From positions 186,001 through 250,000 of the forward strand of contig JAULSN010000012.1 in assembly GCA_033439765.1 (NCBI GenBank): a DNA stretch of 64,000 nt, written 5' to 3'. Origin of the DNA: Lasiosphaeria ovina (taxonomy: Eukaryota > Ascomycota > Sordariomycetes > Sordariales > Lasiosphaeriaceae). The position numbers and the translations under genes were made by a program. The notes under the pieces are model-generated. The model did not search any database. It saw only the letters and a list, made by a program, of their open reading frames with translations, and was not told the origin of the DNA. Every line of letters starts with the position of its first letter. Positions within the stretch are counted from its first letter, which is position 1. Shown in pieces: positions 1-10,424 of the stretch.

Positions 1-338
1 CCCACGATGTGGAGTGGGTCAAGATATTTGGAGCAAGCCAATCAACGTCGATAGTTTCCGAGCCAGCCAATGACCGATAAGACGGAGCGACATTGAAAAG
101 GGCCGAGGTTAGCAGGTTACTGTCTAAACTCCGGCCACGCCCTGAACACGACGCGTATGATACGCAGCATATTAGGCAATCAAATATTGTTACTGGATTC
201 TCGTGTTTGATAGATGAGTCGGGATGTCGAAGCCGAGACAACGATGACCTAAGATCAGCGAAGGAACGGAGAGCGTCGTCCTGTGCTCCGAGACGTCCCG
301 TAGCTCGCTCGGCCCGCCTTCGAGAGAAAGCACGCCCA
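1..338. other. Left-edge spacer, no gene seen
   Basis: This lies downstream of the regulator that ends at 339 on the minus strand. Open frames here are short, lack family features and overlap the 3' flank of that gene. I see no RNA gene or repeat. Confidence 0.5.
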
Positions 339-2311
339 TCAGAAGACTGGAACATTGGAATCGAAAGGCAGGTCTGCGTTCTTGGTCTGCCACCCCCCTC
401 CACTGCCTCTGGGCCCGTGTCTGTACTGCCGGCAGACCAACGTCGCCGTGCCGCCCATTTCGCCTGGCAAGAGCACCGTGACATCGTTAACCCTGCTAGA
501 TACAGGAACGAGGGGCAGGTCGTCGAGCGCCAGTGCAGTGGGAATTTGGTTCACGTCAAGGCCATCGTTGTCCTCCCGAAAAATATCTGCAGGCTCGGGG
601 CCATCAGTATTGCGAGCACTATAGAAATCGCCTTCCTCCATCTTGATGACGGCACGCGCAACAGCGGCAGCCAGGGCGCCGTCCCACAGACCCTCGCGGT
701 GTGGTGTGGCCTTTAAGAACTTGAGGGCTTGGCGCCGGAACCGCGGCACGCGGCACTTGAGCGCGGCGTAGTAGAGCGGAGGGATGAAGCCCATGTCGAC
801 GGTGAAGCTGATGTCGGCCTGGTTGGCCAGGCGGCGACACCCGCAGCCAGCCGGGATGTTGAGGCCCATGACCTGCGCCACGCGCGCCCACAGCTCCATA
901 GCCTCCAATAGCATCGCGGCGAAATCCGCCGTGAAGGCGTCGAACACGCCCTCATCGTTGCCCCGCAAGCACGTCGCCACCATGATGCTTGCCATGCTGT
1001 GGTAGAGACGCAGCAGCGGCAGCCCCAGGATGGAGCGGTAGTTGTCTGCGGTCGGCACCACGGACAAAGAGGTGTCAGGCTGAAGGCACGGCGAAGATGT
1101 GCAGGCGTGTATCCACGAGGCCAGCAATTTCTGAAGACGGTCCTTGCGCTGCACTAGGCGGGCGGGGATGCGCGCCGTCCCGCTGCCGCTGCCGCGGTCT
1201 TGGGTGCAGGTCAGTTGGCTAATTTCTGTTGACAGAAGGTAGACGCCATTGAGCACCCCGTCGAGGTGACGGCGAGCCGAGTTGACCGAGCCGAAAACAG
1301 TGGGCATGTCGTACTCCAGCCGTCCGTTGCGCGCCTTATCTTGGCCCACTCGGTAGAGAAATTCACTCCCCTGGCCGAACAGGGCAGACTGCACGTTGAG
1401 CCTGGTAAAGGCCTCGAGCAGATAGTCGTCAACAGACTCGGGGCGCGGCAGCAAGACAGCTGCAGGAGGGGCAGCGTCAGTGGTAGCGGCAGATTTTTGA
1501 GTTTTTCGTGCCCCCCTTCGAGCTGCCGCCAGCCTATCGCGGGCATGGACTTCCTCGAGGACCTTCAAGCCACTCTGAAGGTGAGCGAGCCCGGTCTGGA
1601 ACTCGCCTCGCAGCAACTCCATACAGACGAAGACCATGCACGAGATCAGGGTGATCCGCAGCGACCGAACATCCTTCTTCTCAAAATGGCAGCGCAAGTG
1701 GGCGATGGCCTTGTTATAATGCTGCAAAGCCAGTCGCTCGTCGGGGTCCATTTCGGTCACAGTGGACGGGCTCAGGGGGTTCCGGCCGCCCCCCATTGGC
1801 CGGGTTCCCATGCCGTGTCGCCGGTGAGTGGCAGCGAGGGCAATGACGGCATGGAGCACGGCAGGCTCGCTGAAGCTGGCCTGGAAGACGAGCGAGTCCC
1901 AAAAGCCTGAGTCGAAGACGCCGGGCAGCTTGATGGATGTTCGTGCCCAGAAAAAGTCGAGGGCTGTTTGGTCTTGCAAGTTCATGCCAGGAACAAGGGC
2001 GGGCGTCTTGTCCTTGGTCGGGGATCGGGTCTGGCGTAGCACTTGCAGGCGGGTAGCCCCCCTTCTCTCGGCGCTGCCGTAGCCGTTTCCGCCGCCGCCC
2101 CAGATGCCGTAGCCATCGCAGACGCGGCCAGTCGACACACAGCGTTGGCAGGCTGGTCTTTCCTCGCCGCACTTGACGCGTCGGATTCTGCGGGGCGATT
2201 AATCCATGAGGCATGAGCTTCAGTTTCCTGTGGATTACCAAGAATAGATTAACAATCAGGGCTTGCATACTTGCATGTCCGACACCCTGTTTTGGTCTTT
2301 CTCCTTGGCAT
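339..2311 (-). CDS. Zn2Cys6 transcription factor, Fungal_trans_2 type
   Basis: Two exons, 2311-2271 and 2187-339, joined over an 83-nt intron (GTATGC donor, CCGCAG acceptor), give 629 aa. The 41-nt first exon encodes a basic N-terminus with the first two cysteines (CRTC); exon 2 supplies the rest, so the join restores a complete binuclear zinc cluster: C-x2-C-x6-C-x6-C-x2-C-x6-C. The frame across the junction reads TCKIRRVKC, as expected for the family. The remainder resembles the fungal-specific regulatory domain (DUF3468/PF11951): a segment with FDSGFWDSLV, ALAATHRR and HYNKAIAHLR, followed by a long helical region. It is a predicted nuclear DNA-binding regulator. It is divergent from an aldo/keto reductase at 3042, so local regulation is possible but is inference. 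Starting at the in-frame codons inside exon 2 would lose half the zinc cluster. Confidence 0.9.
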
Positions 2312-2866
2312 GGCCACCACATTCACCACTGGCTCGCGGGCGGCCAGCGCCGTCTTGGGCGGCATTGTCGCCCCGTGGCCCATTTTGAGGGATCAACGAT
2401 CAATCTGTGTCAATGGCGGGCTCGGGAACGAAGCCGTCTCATTCGTCGAATTCATGGAGACAGAGACGGGTTGCAGGCCAGATTCCGGGTCCGAGGAGAG
2501 AAGAACCCAAAACTTGTGCATCGAGGAAGTCGGAAAGTGCAAAGGGGTGACGAGCATTAGTCATGTGGGGAAGGGGAAGACAGAAAGAGAGCGGCCAAGT
2601 CTCATTGGCCAGGTCGTTTTTCCAAGCCCCCTATTGGTCCAAACTGGCGGACATGGGTTCGGCTTTACGCCGCCAATGCTGGGACTCGTCGGTCGAATCC
2701 ATTCCACCGCGCCCGTGAATCCGCAGTCTTCCCAGAATTAGACTCGAATACGCTCATTCTGACAAACTCGCCGTCTGAAGATGGGAATGATGAGAGCCGG
2801 TTGCCAGGCGCTGCTTTGGCTTGGGCGAACACAGTAATTATACAATTATTTGTTCGATTAATCATG

Positions 2867-2874
2867 TATAAATA
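2867..2874 (+). promoter_or_regulatory. TATA box of the aldo/keto reductase gene
   Basis: TATAAATA lies about 170 bp before the ATG at 3042, at the end of an AT-rich stretch and ahead of a pyrimidine-rich leader. Confidence 0.55.
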
Positions 2875-2902
2875 AGTATGGCCGTCTCCTTTCCTTGCTC
2901 TC

Positions 2903-2958
2903 CATCTACATCTGCATTCTAATTACCACCCATCTACATCTACATTCTAATTACCACC
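2903..2958 (+). repeat. 28-bp tandem duplication in the reductase leader
   Basis: Two adjacent 28-bp copies (2903-2930 and 2931-2958) begin CATCTACATCT and end ATTACCACC. They differ at one base. They lie between the TATA box and the ATG, probably within the 5' leader. Confidence 0.85.
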
Positions 2959-3041
2959 CCTCGGCTTCAAGAGATAGCTATAGACTCATATTTAGAAGGT
3001 AGTAGCATCAGGCAATCCACTTTCGACTCTTTACACTCGCA

Positions 3042-4106
3042 ATGGCAATTCCCACTCGCACTCTTGGCCGCAACGGCCCGACGGTCCCTGCCCTTGGCCT
3101 TGGTGCCATGACCCTGGGCGTCGCTGCTTATGGATCGTCGGGCTCTCAGGACGGAAGCACCGCAGAAGAGAAGCTGAAGCTGCTCGACCGCGCCTACGAG
3201 ATCGGCCAGCGATTCTGGGACACTGCAGACGTCTACGTCGACAGCGAGGACCTGATCGGCCAGTGGTTCAAGAAGACGGGCAAGAGGGCCGACATCTTCC
3301 TCGCCTCCAAGTTCGGCCTCGACTACACCAACAATATCCAGACGGTGAACACCGACCCCGAGTACGTTCGCTTTGCCTGCGAGCGGAGTCTCAAGAAACT
3401 GGGTATCGACACCATCGACCTGTACTATAGCCACCGCGTCAGTGACAAGACGCCGATTGAAAAGACAATCGAGGCCATGGTTGAGCTGAAGAAGTGAGCC
3501 CCGTCCCTTGTCCTGCCAGCTTAGTTAGGTACAGCCATGGAACTAAACATCTCTCACAGGGAGGGTAAGATCCGCTACCTGGGCCTGTCTGAGGTCTCGG
3601 CGGCCACCATCCGGCGCGCGCACGCTGTGCACCCCATCGCCGCCGTGCAGATGGAATACAGCCCCTTCTGCCTCGAGATCGAGTCGCCACAGATCGGCGT
3701 GCTGCAGACGTGCCGCGAGCTCGGCATCGCTGTCGTGGCCTACAGCCCTATGGGCCGCGGCCTGCTGACGGGCCAGATCCGGTCGTGGGACGACCTGCCG
3801 GCCGACGACTTCTTCCGCCGCAACACGCCCAAGTACTCGGCCGAGAATTTCCCCAAGATCCTGCGCCTCGTCGAAGCCTTCGAGGCCGTCGCCGCCGCCC
3901 ACTCTTGTACGGCCGCCCAAGCCTGCCTCGCCTGGCTGATCGCCCAAGGCGACGACGTCATCCCCATCCCCGGCACCAAGACTGTCAAGTACCTCGAGCA
4001 GAACACGGCCGCAGCCAGCATCAAGCTCACGCCCGAAGAGATCAAGGAGCTCCGGCGCGTTGCTGAGGCCACGAATCTGCCCGGCGAACGGGGCCCTATT
4101 TTGTGA
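3042..4106 (+). CDS. Aldo/keto reductase (YakC/AKR13-like)
   Basis: Exons 3042-3493 and 3560-4106 with a 66-nt intron (GTGAGC...CACAG) give 332 aa, normal for the family. The join reads [18 protein letters not shown], the usual AKR sequence before strand 6. The catalytic tetrad is visible: Asp60 and Tyr65 in WDTADVY, Lys90 in ASKFG, His131 in YYSHRV. The N-terminus [16 protein letters not shown] and the C-terminal [15 protein letters not shown] segment (cofactor phosphate-binding region) also match. It is a predicted cytosolic NADP(H)-dependent oxidoreductase acting on aldehydes or ketones; the substrate cannot be told from sequence. The ATG at 3042 follows a TATA box and a tandem-duplicated leader. 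It is divergent from a Zn2Cys6 regulator. Confidence 0.93.
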
Positions 4107-4634
4107 GCGGATTTGTTTCCATATCGCCTTGCCTGGAATTCGTTAACGCCGTTCGTGGCTAACTGTTCTTGTCTTACTCTAGTTTCATGGCCCCTGCCTT
4201 TGGCGATACCCCGGAGCTGTGAGACTTTAAGTATTGGGCTCGAGGCTGGGAGAAGGCAGGCGTTGCGCGGCTCGACCAATTTGGTCTTAGTTGTCGAGAC
4301 TCTACGATCGGAGCCTTCTCACGAAGTTGGGTCGTGGAAGATGGCTACCACATTTCCTAACTAGATACCTATTATCTAGTATCTGCTTAGTACGAGGTTC
4401 TGGATAGATCTTGGAATGGAGATAACAGTTAAACGTCGAATTTCCAACTCAGAATTGTCAACACGTCCAGGTGTTCGTAGTGACATGGACCTAATATTCT
4501 AGCCCGGCACTCAATGCACCCTCCCTCCACAGACCCAAGTAAGTGCTAGCTTACAAAGTAGTATTGAAGACAATGTCACCCTCTCTCCGTATTCACAGCA
4601 ACCGGCGTTGCCACCCCCCACCCCCATTGCCAGC
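4107..4634. other. Spacer between convergent genes
   Basis: 3' flanks of the aldo/keto reductase (plus) and the DUF1996 gene (minus). No further gene or repeat is seen. Confidence 0.5.
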
Positions 4635-5925
4635 CTACATGGGAGCCATCTCGCCACCCCTACCCGGGAGCACCTTGAGCCCTGCACGCACACATCAGTC
4701 AGCAAGCACGCCAAACAACCCCCAAAACCAGCATCAGGCCCAAGAGCGAAGAAAGGGGACTCACAGCCAACAGTCTCCTCCTTGACCATCTCCTTCACGG
4801 TGCACGTATTAGCCACCGTCATCTGCTGCTTCTTAATCGACCCGCAGCCATCATAAAAACACTCGGACTTGTCCATGGCGCGCTGCAGCGCGTCGCCCTT
4901 CCAGCCGAACATGTAGTCGGCGTGCGTGCCGTAGCCGCTGGTGCCCTCGAAGCTCCACACGAACGGGTTGGGCCCCGTCGTCCACAGGCTGTTGAACTTG
5001 CTCGTGTCCCACACCGTCTCGTACGTGACCTGCGGCATCCGCACTGGGTGCGACGATGGACATGCTGGCGCGTTGGTGAACCCGTCCAGGCTGATCGTGT
5101 TGTACATGTGCGACTGGTGGTCCGGGCTGTCGAGGTTCTTGCCGTCCCAGCATCTGTTTGGATTTGGGTTAATTAGTGGACGGGCTCTTTTCCTTTCCTC
5201 TCTTCCTTTTTTGGTGGCCAGGAAGACACATCTCGGAAGATGGTGGTGCTCTGGGGCAAGATTGCTTACGGGGGAAAGTGGTGCGTGGTAAAGATGCCGC
5301 CCGTGCATGGCTTGGTCGGGAAGTCGGACATCTCGGCACCACGGTTCTGGCCGGTGAGGCACTGGTATCTTAGGCCAACATGCGGCTTGGATGTGGCGGC
5401 CGGGCTACCCACGGTCATGCGGAAGCCCTATGGCAGACAGCATTAGCATGTTCAACGGCGTGGCGGCGACAACACTCGCGGCTGGGCCGAGCTTACCGGC
5501 TTGAACGCGGTAACCTTCTGCTGCTTCAGGTTGTCCTTGTTCAGGTCGAACTGCGTGTAGTAGACGGTCAGCCCGCCCGAGGCACCCTGGGACCCGCCCA
5601 GCAGGGGCTGGACCGGCAGGACGGGCACGCGGTGGTAGGTGCCGTTGGTCGGGTGCTTGAAGTACAGCACGGCCGTCCAGTAATTAGAGAAGTCCTCGGA
5701 CATCTGGCAGGTGGTGCAGGTGCCCCGCTCGCCCACGTCCCCCGTCATGGTGGCGTTGAAGGCGTTCCCGCCGACGATGTGGTGCACATGGGCGGCCGGG
5801 ACGGCCCCCGGCTCGACGACGGGGTCGAGGCGCTGAAAGGTCAGCGTCGAGCACGGGAAGCGCAGGCCGGCCTGGACAGGCGCGATGAGCGCGAGGGCTG
5901 CCGAGACTCTCGAGAGCGTCTTCAT
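4635..5925 (-). CDS. Secreted DUF1996 (PF09362) protein
   Basis: Four exons, 5925-5497, 5427-5270, 5153-4765 and 4681-4635, give 340 aa in consistent phase (introns 69, 116 and 83 nt). A signal peptide (MKTLSRVSAALALIAPVQA) is followed by DUF1996 hallmarks: CSTLTFQRLDPVVEPG, HVHHIVGGNAFN, CTTCQMSEDFSNYWTAVLYF, then across intron 1 GFRMTVG, across intron 2 CWDGKNLDSPDHQSH, and ECFYDGCG near the end. The 47-nt last exon restores GWLKVLPG after the family's usual Val-x-Gly, so reading straight through intron 3 gives a wrong tail. An ATG 33 nt upstream is possible, but this one begins the signal peptide. The product is extracellular or wall-associated; molecular function is unknown for the family. 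Many members are near plant-biomass or wall proteins. Confidence 0.9.
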
Positions 5926-6755
5926 AGCGGCGGCGGTAGACTTGGCTGGATTTGGCACTAGACTTAGACCTAGTGAGTCCAGGGGAAAGAGTGAGGCGAG
6001 AGTGGTTTACTTTGAGTTCTTCCAGAAGTCTGTGGAAGCAAGTCTCGGCCAGATGCTCGGGTCTAGTGCTCGCCTCTTATAGGGTTTTCGCATTCCAAGT
6101 AACGTGTCCTAGATTTGCTGTTCGGCATATCTTGGTTGTTTCTACTTACCAGTTGCCAGGCCCTGATGAAGTTGCCGCCTTCGGCATATCTGGAGGCCTG
6201 GATCTCTGCCCCCCCCTGTCGCCCAACCGAGAAAGCTTGATTGCTCTTCAAACTCGATGGCGGGCAAGCGAGGTGTGTGTAATCAAAATGACAGAATATT
6301 CAATCTGCTGCGAATCGGTTCCTCTCCGCACCGCCAGGGTTATTATCCGGTGGTGTGGGCGATTTAATTGCCCGGCCACTGTATGGACGGCCTACTGGCC
6401 GGCTTTGTTGATTGCCCTATACTATATCAGATGCGTGGCAAATAACTACCCCAGGCCATTTTCGGTTCCCGGCAAATGTGTATCAACATGCCTACGGAGC
6501 CCAGACGTCGTGATTCGGCCGTCTGGCATATAGAAAGTGCCGTGAGCACATGGGCTTGTTGGTTAAACAATAGCCCGAGAGTAAATGCAAGTAATTTTCA
6601 CGCTGTTTCGCCGGCCGCGTCGCTTGGACCTGTGCCTGGTAGTCGTAGAACTTAGAAAGAAAAACGGGTGGCTATTAATAGGCTGCTAAAGATGACAGAA
6701 TGAATCCAGATCATCCAAATTCCAAAATAGGGTTGGAACTCGTCTGCTGCATATG
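5926..6755. other. Spacer upstream of DUF1996 gene
   Basis: 830 bp without a supported gene. It includes the DUF1996 promoter at its left end and the 3' flank of the HET pseudogene at its right end. Confidence 0.5.
6075..6081 (-). promoter_or_regulatory. TATA-like box of the DUF1996 gene
   Basis: TATAAGA on the minus strand, about 150 bp before the ATG at 5925. Confidence 0.4.
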
Positions 6756-8529
6756 TTACTTGGACATCAAGATTCCCAGGTTCTCTGCCGCAGCCGCCGT
6801 CACACCTTCGGCAAGCTCGACTCGGGTAGCTTCACCATTGGTTTCGTGCAGCCGCTTTGAGAACACCCTCTGTGATCTCAATTCATTTCCTCTCCAACGA
6901 AGCAGGAGCTGCATCACGCCATCTCTCTCGTTACCTGCTGCCGCCACGAGAACATTCTCTGTGATTTTGATCTCATCTCCCTCTTCAAACAGATATGTCA
7001 TCACTTCCTTCCCTTGGTAATCATTCCCCGCTGCCGCCACGAGTACGTCCTCGGTAATCTCGATGTCGCATCCCTTATGTTCGAGTACGTGTCGTATCAT
7101 CCGTTCTTCTCCCAGATTCCCCGCTGCCGCTACGACCACGGCCCGTGTAATTTTGATCTCGTCTCCTCTCTGCGCAAGGAGGACTTCCATCACCTGGTCT
7201 CCTAGCCATGAGTTTGCCGCTGCCGCCAGGGCCACGTCTTCTGTGATTTGTCCATCTTCTCTGCGCTGTGTGAGTCCCCAGAGTCTCCAAGCTCATCCCA
7301 ACTCCAGAGAAGTAGGAAGTCGCGTTCAAAGTCCATTGTCGGCTCGTCGGGCAACGGAATAGGAGCTGTAATAACGATGACAGAGAAGAAGTCTCCGCAC
7401 AACCTGACAATCGTGGCTTTGTAGCTCCGCGCAGCAGGCAAACGAGGTCACCCTCCTGGACCGATTTCGCGGGTGGCTGGAGATTCCAGCCCCTATTGTC
7501 GCCCAAGTGCTGGTCCGACGTCATGGATCTTTTGATATCGATATTCGTGCGCATTCGGTCGTCCATGTCATGATGGCTCGATACCTCCGATACGAAGCCG
7601 AGGACGGTCCCCTTTCCCCTGATAACAGCCATCTCTGTGTCGGGCCACGTCTGGACAGATACTTGCTTCCCGAGCAGGAGCCCCACCAGACGCTTCAGTA
7701 GTGGCTCCCAAGCAACGTCGTAGTTGGGTGAAACGTCGGCTAGTAGGTCTGGGTGGTCGGAACTCATGTCCAGAAGGGCAAACACCTTGTCGTGGCAGAC
7801 AGTGGCCTTGCGGGAATGGTACATGTCGATGAGCTCGCCTAGGGGTCGAATGCCCAGAGAGACCTGACCCGACCGACCTGGGGTGGCCACGCCTCTTGAA
7901 CGAAAGGCGGCCCCTCGGATCAAGAAGGTTACTGAGCCGAGCAGACTCCGGAGGTCTGGCGAGGCTTTGTATACGTAGTTGAACGACATTGAGATGAGGG
8001 CTACGCTGAAAGCATAACCATCGATCTCGGCGGATCCACACCTGATGACAATGTCTCGAGCAGCGGCAGCCTCCTGGAGCACCCAGATACGCTCGAACCA
8101 CGGCCGCCGAAGTAGCGCAACCATTCGTTTGACTAGCAAACCCTCATAGTCGGGAGTGTCGTCTGCTACCGAAGCCGCAATGCGGCGAATCTTGTCCAGC
8201 GCCCGGTCGCCGCGGTCGTGCCCGGCCTCCCCAAGCCAAACAATGACGCGACTCGCTTTGCTGTAGATCTCGGCCATGTAACCGATCTAGCTTTCCTTCT
8301 CCTTGTCGTCCGTCTAGTTGATGCAAATAGCATCAACCCACAAGATGCGCTCAAAGACTGCGTCTCGGAGACGCAGTAATGCAGCATGGAGATTTGCCGC
8401 GACAGCGAAGTGACACCCGTCATCCATAGAGACACTAGGTATATCTCCGGTAATTGTGACTTCCTCCGCTGGGCAGGACCATGTCCTTTGTACGCTTTTC
8501 GCGTCGATATGCTGGCTATGCGGTAGAGC
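6756..8529 (-). pseudogene. Broken HET-domain gene with C-terminal AAAGN repeats
   Basis: The minus strand carries a heterokaryon-incompatibility (HET, PF06985) domain in pieces. From about 8516 the frame reads DAVFERILWVDAICIN, then hits TAG at 8316-8314 where the family has Gln (CINQ), and again at 8289-8287. It continues MAEIYSKASRVIVWLGEAG, PWFERIWVLQE and VFALLDMSSD, all standard HET motifs. Near 7425, after LVCLLRGATK, the frame slips by one base and continues in another frame as TIVRLCGDFFSVIVI and FERDFLLLW. A second slip near 7265-7290 leads into the terminal repeats, which stay open to the stop at 6756. HET proteins trigger cell death on non-self recognition. With two stops, two frameshifts and no convincing N-terminus, this is best read as a pseudogene; the longest intact piece starts at the ATG at 8277. 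Sequencing error cannot explain both stops easily. Confidence 0.72.
6870..7262 (-). repeat. About four 30-residue 'ITExVxxAAAGN' protein repeats
   Basis: Within the HET pseudogene the last frame encodes about four tandem units of 29-31 residues: a strand-like DEIKIT, then VLVAAAGN, a short linker, and VM-x2-LL-x3-GD. Examples are ITEDVALAAAANSW, ITRAVVVAAAGN, ITEDVLVAAAGN and ITENVLVAAAGN. A degenerate fifth unit (VELAEGVTAAAAEN) follows. Similar helical units occur at the C-termini of fungal HET and NLR-like proteins. Confidence 0.75.
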
Positions 8530-8533
8530 CTAA

Positions 8534-8703
8534 GGGCTGAGTGTGGGAAGGAGAGATGGTGCTTTGTTAGATTAAACGAACTCCCAATTTCTAATTCTCG
8601 CCCAGAAGGCATCACCGGCGTATCCTTATCGCCCTTACCTCCCCATATACGAAAATGTGGGCTGGGAAGGAGGGATGCTGCCTTCGTCGGGTTAAATTCC
8701 CTG
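8534..8703. repeat. Diverged duplicated ~50-bp segment
   Basis: Segments at about 8535-8585 and 8645-8700 resemble each other: both contain GAAGGAG(A/G)GATG(G/C)TGC and GTTAAA/ATTAAA in the same order. On the minus strand they translate as FNLTKHHLSFPHS and FNPTKAASLLPSP. This lies just upstream of the surviving HET sequence. Copy boundaries are approximate. Confidence 0.45.
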
Positions 8704-8935
8704 GTCAATCTAGTAGACATCAAGAGCTAGTAACCTTGTTGTCCGTCCCAATACTACCGAGTTTGTTCCTTGAGCTGTAATTGATTGAACTTTGGGAATT
8801 ACTCCTTTTCGAGACGATGGACCAGATTGTCGACATCGAGGCCCAGCCGCTGCCCAGACTAGCCTCCGCCGACTCCTTGCGGGGGGCTTTGAAGTACCCC
8901 GCTGGGATATTTACTCGGAGACCGGCCGGCGGGAT

Positions 8936-9746
8936 ATGCCGATATACCATGAGCACCACTACCTTCCTGAGCCCAGTTATACTGAGGTTATCGCCCAACC
9001 CGAGATTCCGGAACCCCAGCGACCTACTATCATCGTCCTAGTTAGGGGCCACTTCACCGCAATCGCTGGCCTTGCGTCTTTTGTCGGGGACCTGACAGTC
9101 CAATCAGAAAGCGAGCACCTCCGACTATTGTGTTACCTGGATATGTTCGGACATGGTGCTTTTGGCCTCCTGGGCCTTACATACTGGCTGTGCATGAGCC
9201 AAGGTTGGGGTGCGACAGGTTGGGGGCCTGTTCCCCCAGCTGTGACCGTGGCTCTGATGGTATTTGGCATTGGCGATTTGGCCTTAATAGCGCTCCGTGC
9301 CGTCGAGAGCAAATTTACCGAGACTTGGGAGTGGCAGGTACTTTGTAAGTATCTACCTAGAACTCCTGCCTCGGCCCTAGCTTCTTATGGCCCTTTGGTA
9401 GGGGATCCTTGCTGATATATAGGATATTTTAGTCGGGACTTTTGGCCTAATCGTCTTCGTCGTTCTGGTAACCGCCTGCGGTCGGTGTTTACTTCGCTGC
9501 GGGACGAACTGTTGTCTCTGGACAGGCTGGCGCTCTCGGTCATACGGCCGTCCATGCTGGAGAAGAACCATCTGGTGCCTTGACAAAACCTACTATCTCC
9601 TCGGCAGGGCTGTTAAGTGTCTCTGGTTCTTTGGGGTCAAGATACCCGTTATGAAGGCTTGGAAGCAATACGGCTCCGAAGTCTACCTCTTCTTCGTTCC
9701 TGGGGATAGGGCTCTAGCTCAGGGTAATCCGGCACTAAACTTTTAG
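8936..9746 (+). CDS. Small multi-pass membrane protein, unknown function
   Basis: Exons 8936-9344 and 9433-9746 (88-nt intron, GTAAGT...TTTTAG) give 240 aa. An AG ten bases earlier would create an immediate stop, so the second AG is chosen. About four hydrophobic segments are seen: around FTAIAGLASFVG, FGHGAFGLLGLTYWLC, VALMVFGIGDLALIAL and, after the intron, FGTFGLIVFVVLVTACG, followed by a basic, Trp- and Cys-rich stretch. No family is recognised. An upstream ATG at 8817 opens a coding-like frame (MDQIVDIEAQPLPRLASADS) that falls out of register at a run of six G at 8881-8886. One added base there would join it to VPRWDIYSETGRR and extend the protein by about 40 residues. The gene is therefore either shortened to the ATG at 8936 or frameshifted. 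It is divergent from the HET pseudogene. Confidence 0.6.
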
Positions 9747-10424
9747 CTGGTGAGCTAAGACGTGGCGGTACTAAAGCGATATGCGGCATAGAAAAGAGGG
9801 ACTATCCTGAAGGTATAGCACATGGTATGGCCGATATGGAGGCCGTTGTGGTAGATTGCCAAGGGCGTAGAGATGGGGCTGCGGGCAGCGCTAGTTCGAG
9901 CGTAGTACTCGCTCACATGAGCAACGGACTCGTCGACTTCAGATGGCGCCATGCCTCTTGTATCTATCTTCTCGCCTATCAACGCCATCTCCGGATCTTT
10001 TATGCTTTTTCACAACATCGGGGCACCGCATTCCGGAAGACAAATGGAGGATTTGGTTCGGGAGGCCCTGGGTCTAGAACAATCGATTGATTTGACTCTT
10101 TCCGAGCGGTGGGCTATTACCTGGAAGGCGAAGAAGTGAATACCAGCCGGGACAAGTTGGCGAGTCAGCACGGGTTACTTGTGGGAATTGGGCCTGACCT
10201 CGGCTCCGGCCAGAGTATCGAATTTGGTCAAGGATCACACTTTTCCGTTTTTATTTTCATTTTGCACATATCTCAGATCGCTCTTGATTCTAGTTAGATA
10301 TTTTCAACGTGTTTTCCTACCCTACATTCATTCATTGAATATCGAGTCCAATCGAGGCCACGCGGTTTGCATGTTCTGTCACTGGCTTTGATGTATCATT
10401 TTGCCGTTTTAGGATGAGGTAGTA

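Larger units (their letters stand above)
2312..3041. promoter_or_regulatory. Divergent promoter region between regulator and reductase
   Basis: These 730 bp separate the two divergent start codons and hold no gene. A CGG-N7-CCG inverted pair at 2660-2672 has the form of a dimeric Zn2Cys6 binding site. That it is bound by the neighbouring regulator is inference. Confidence 0.45.

Noticed and set aside
9755..9988. 77-codon open frame on the minus strand with a hydrophobic end
   Set aside because: Upstream frame closes at once and no splice partner or family was found.
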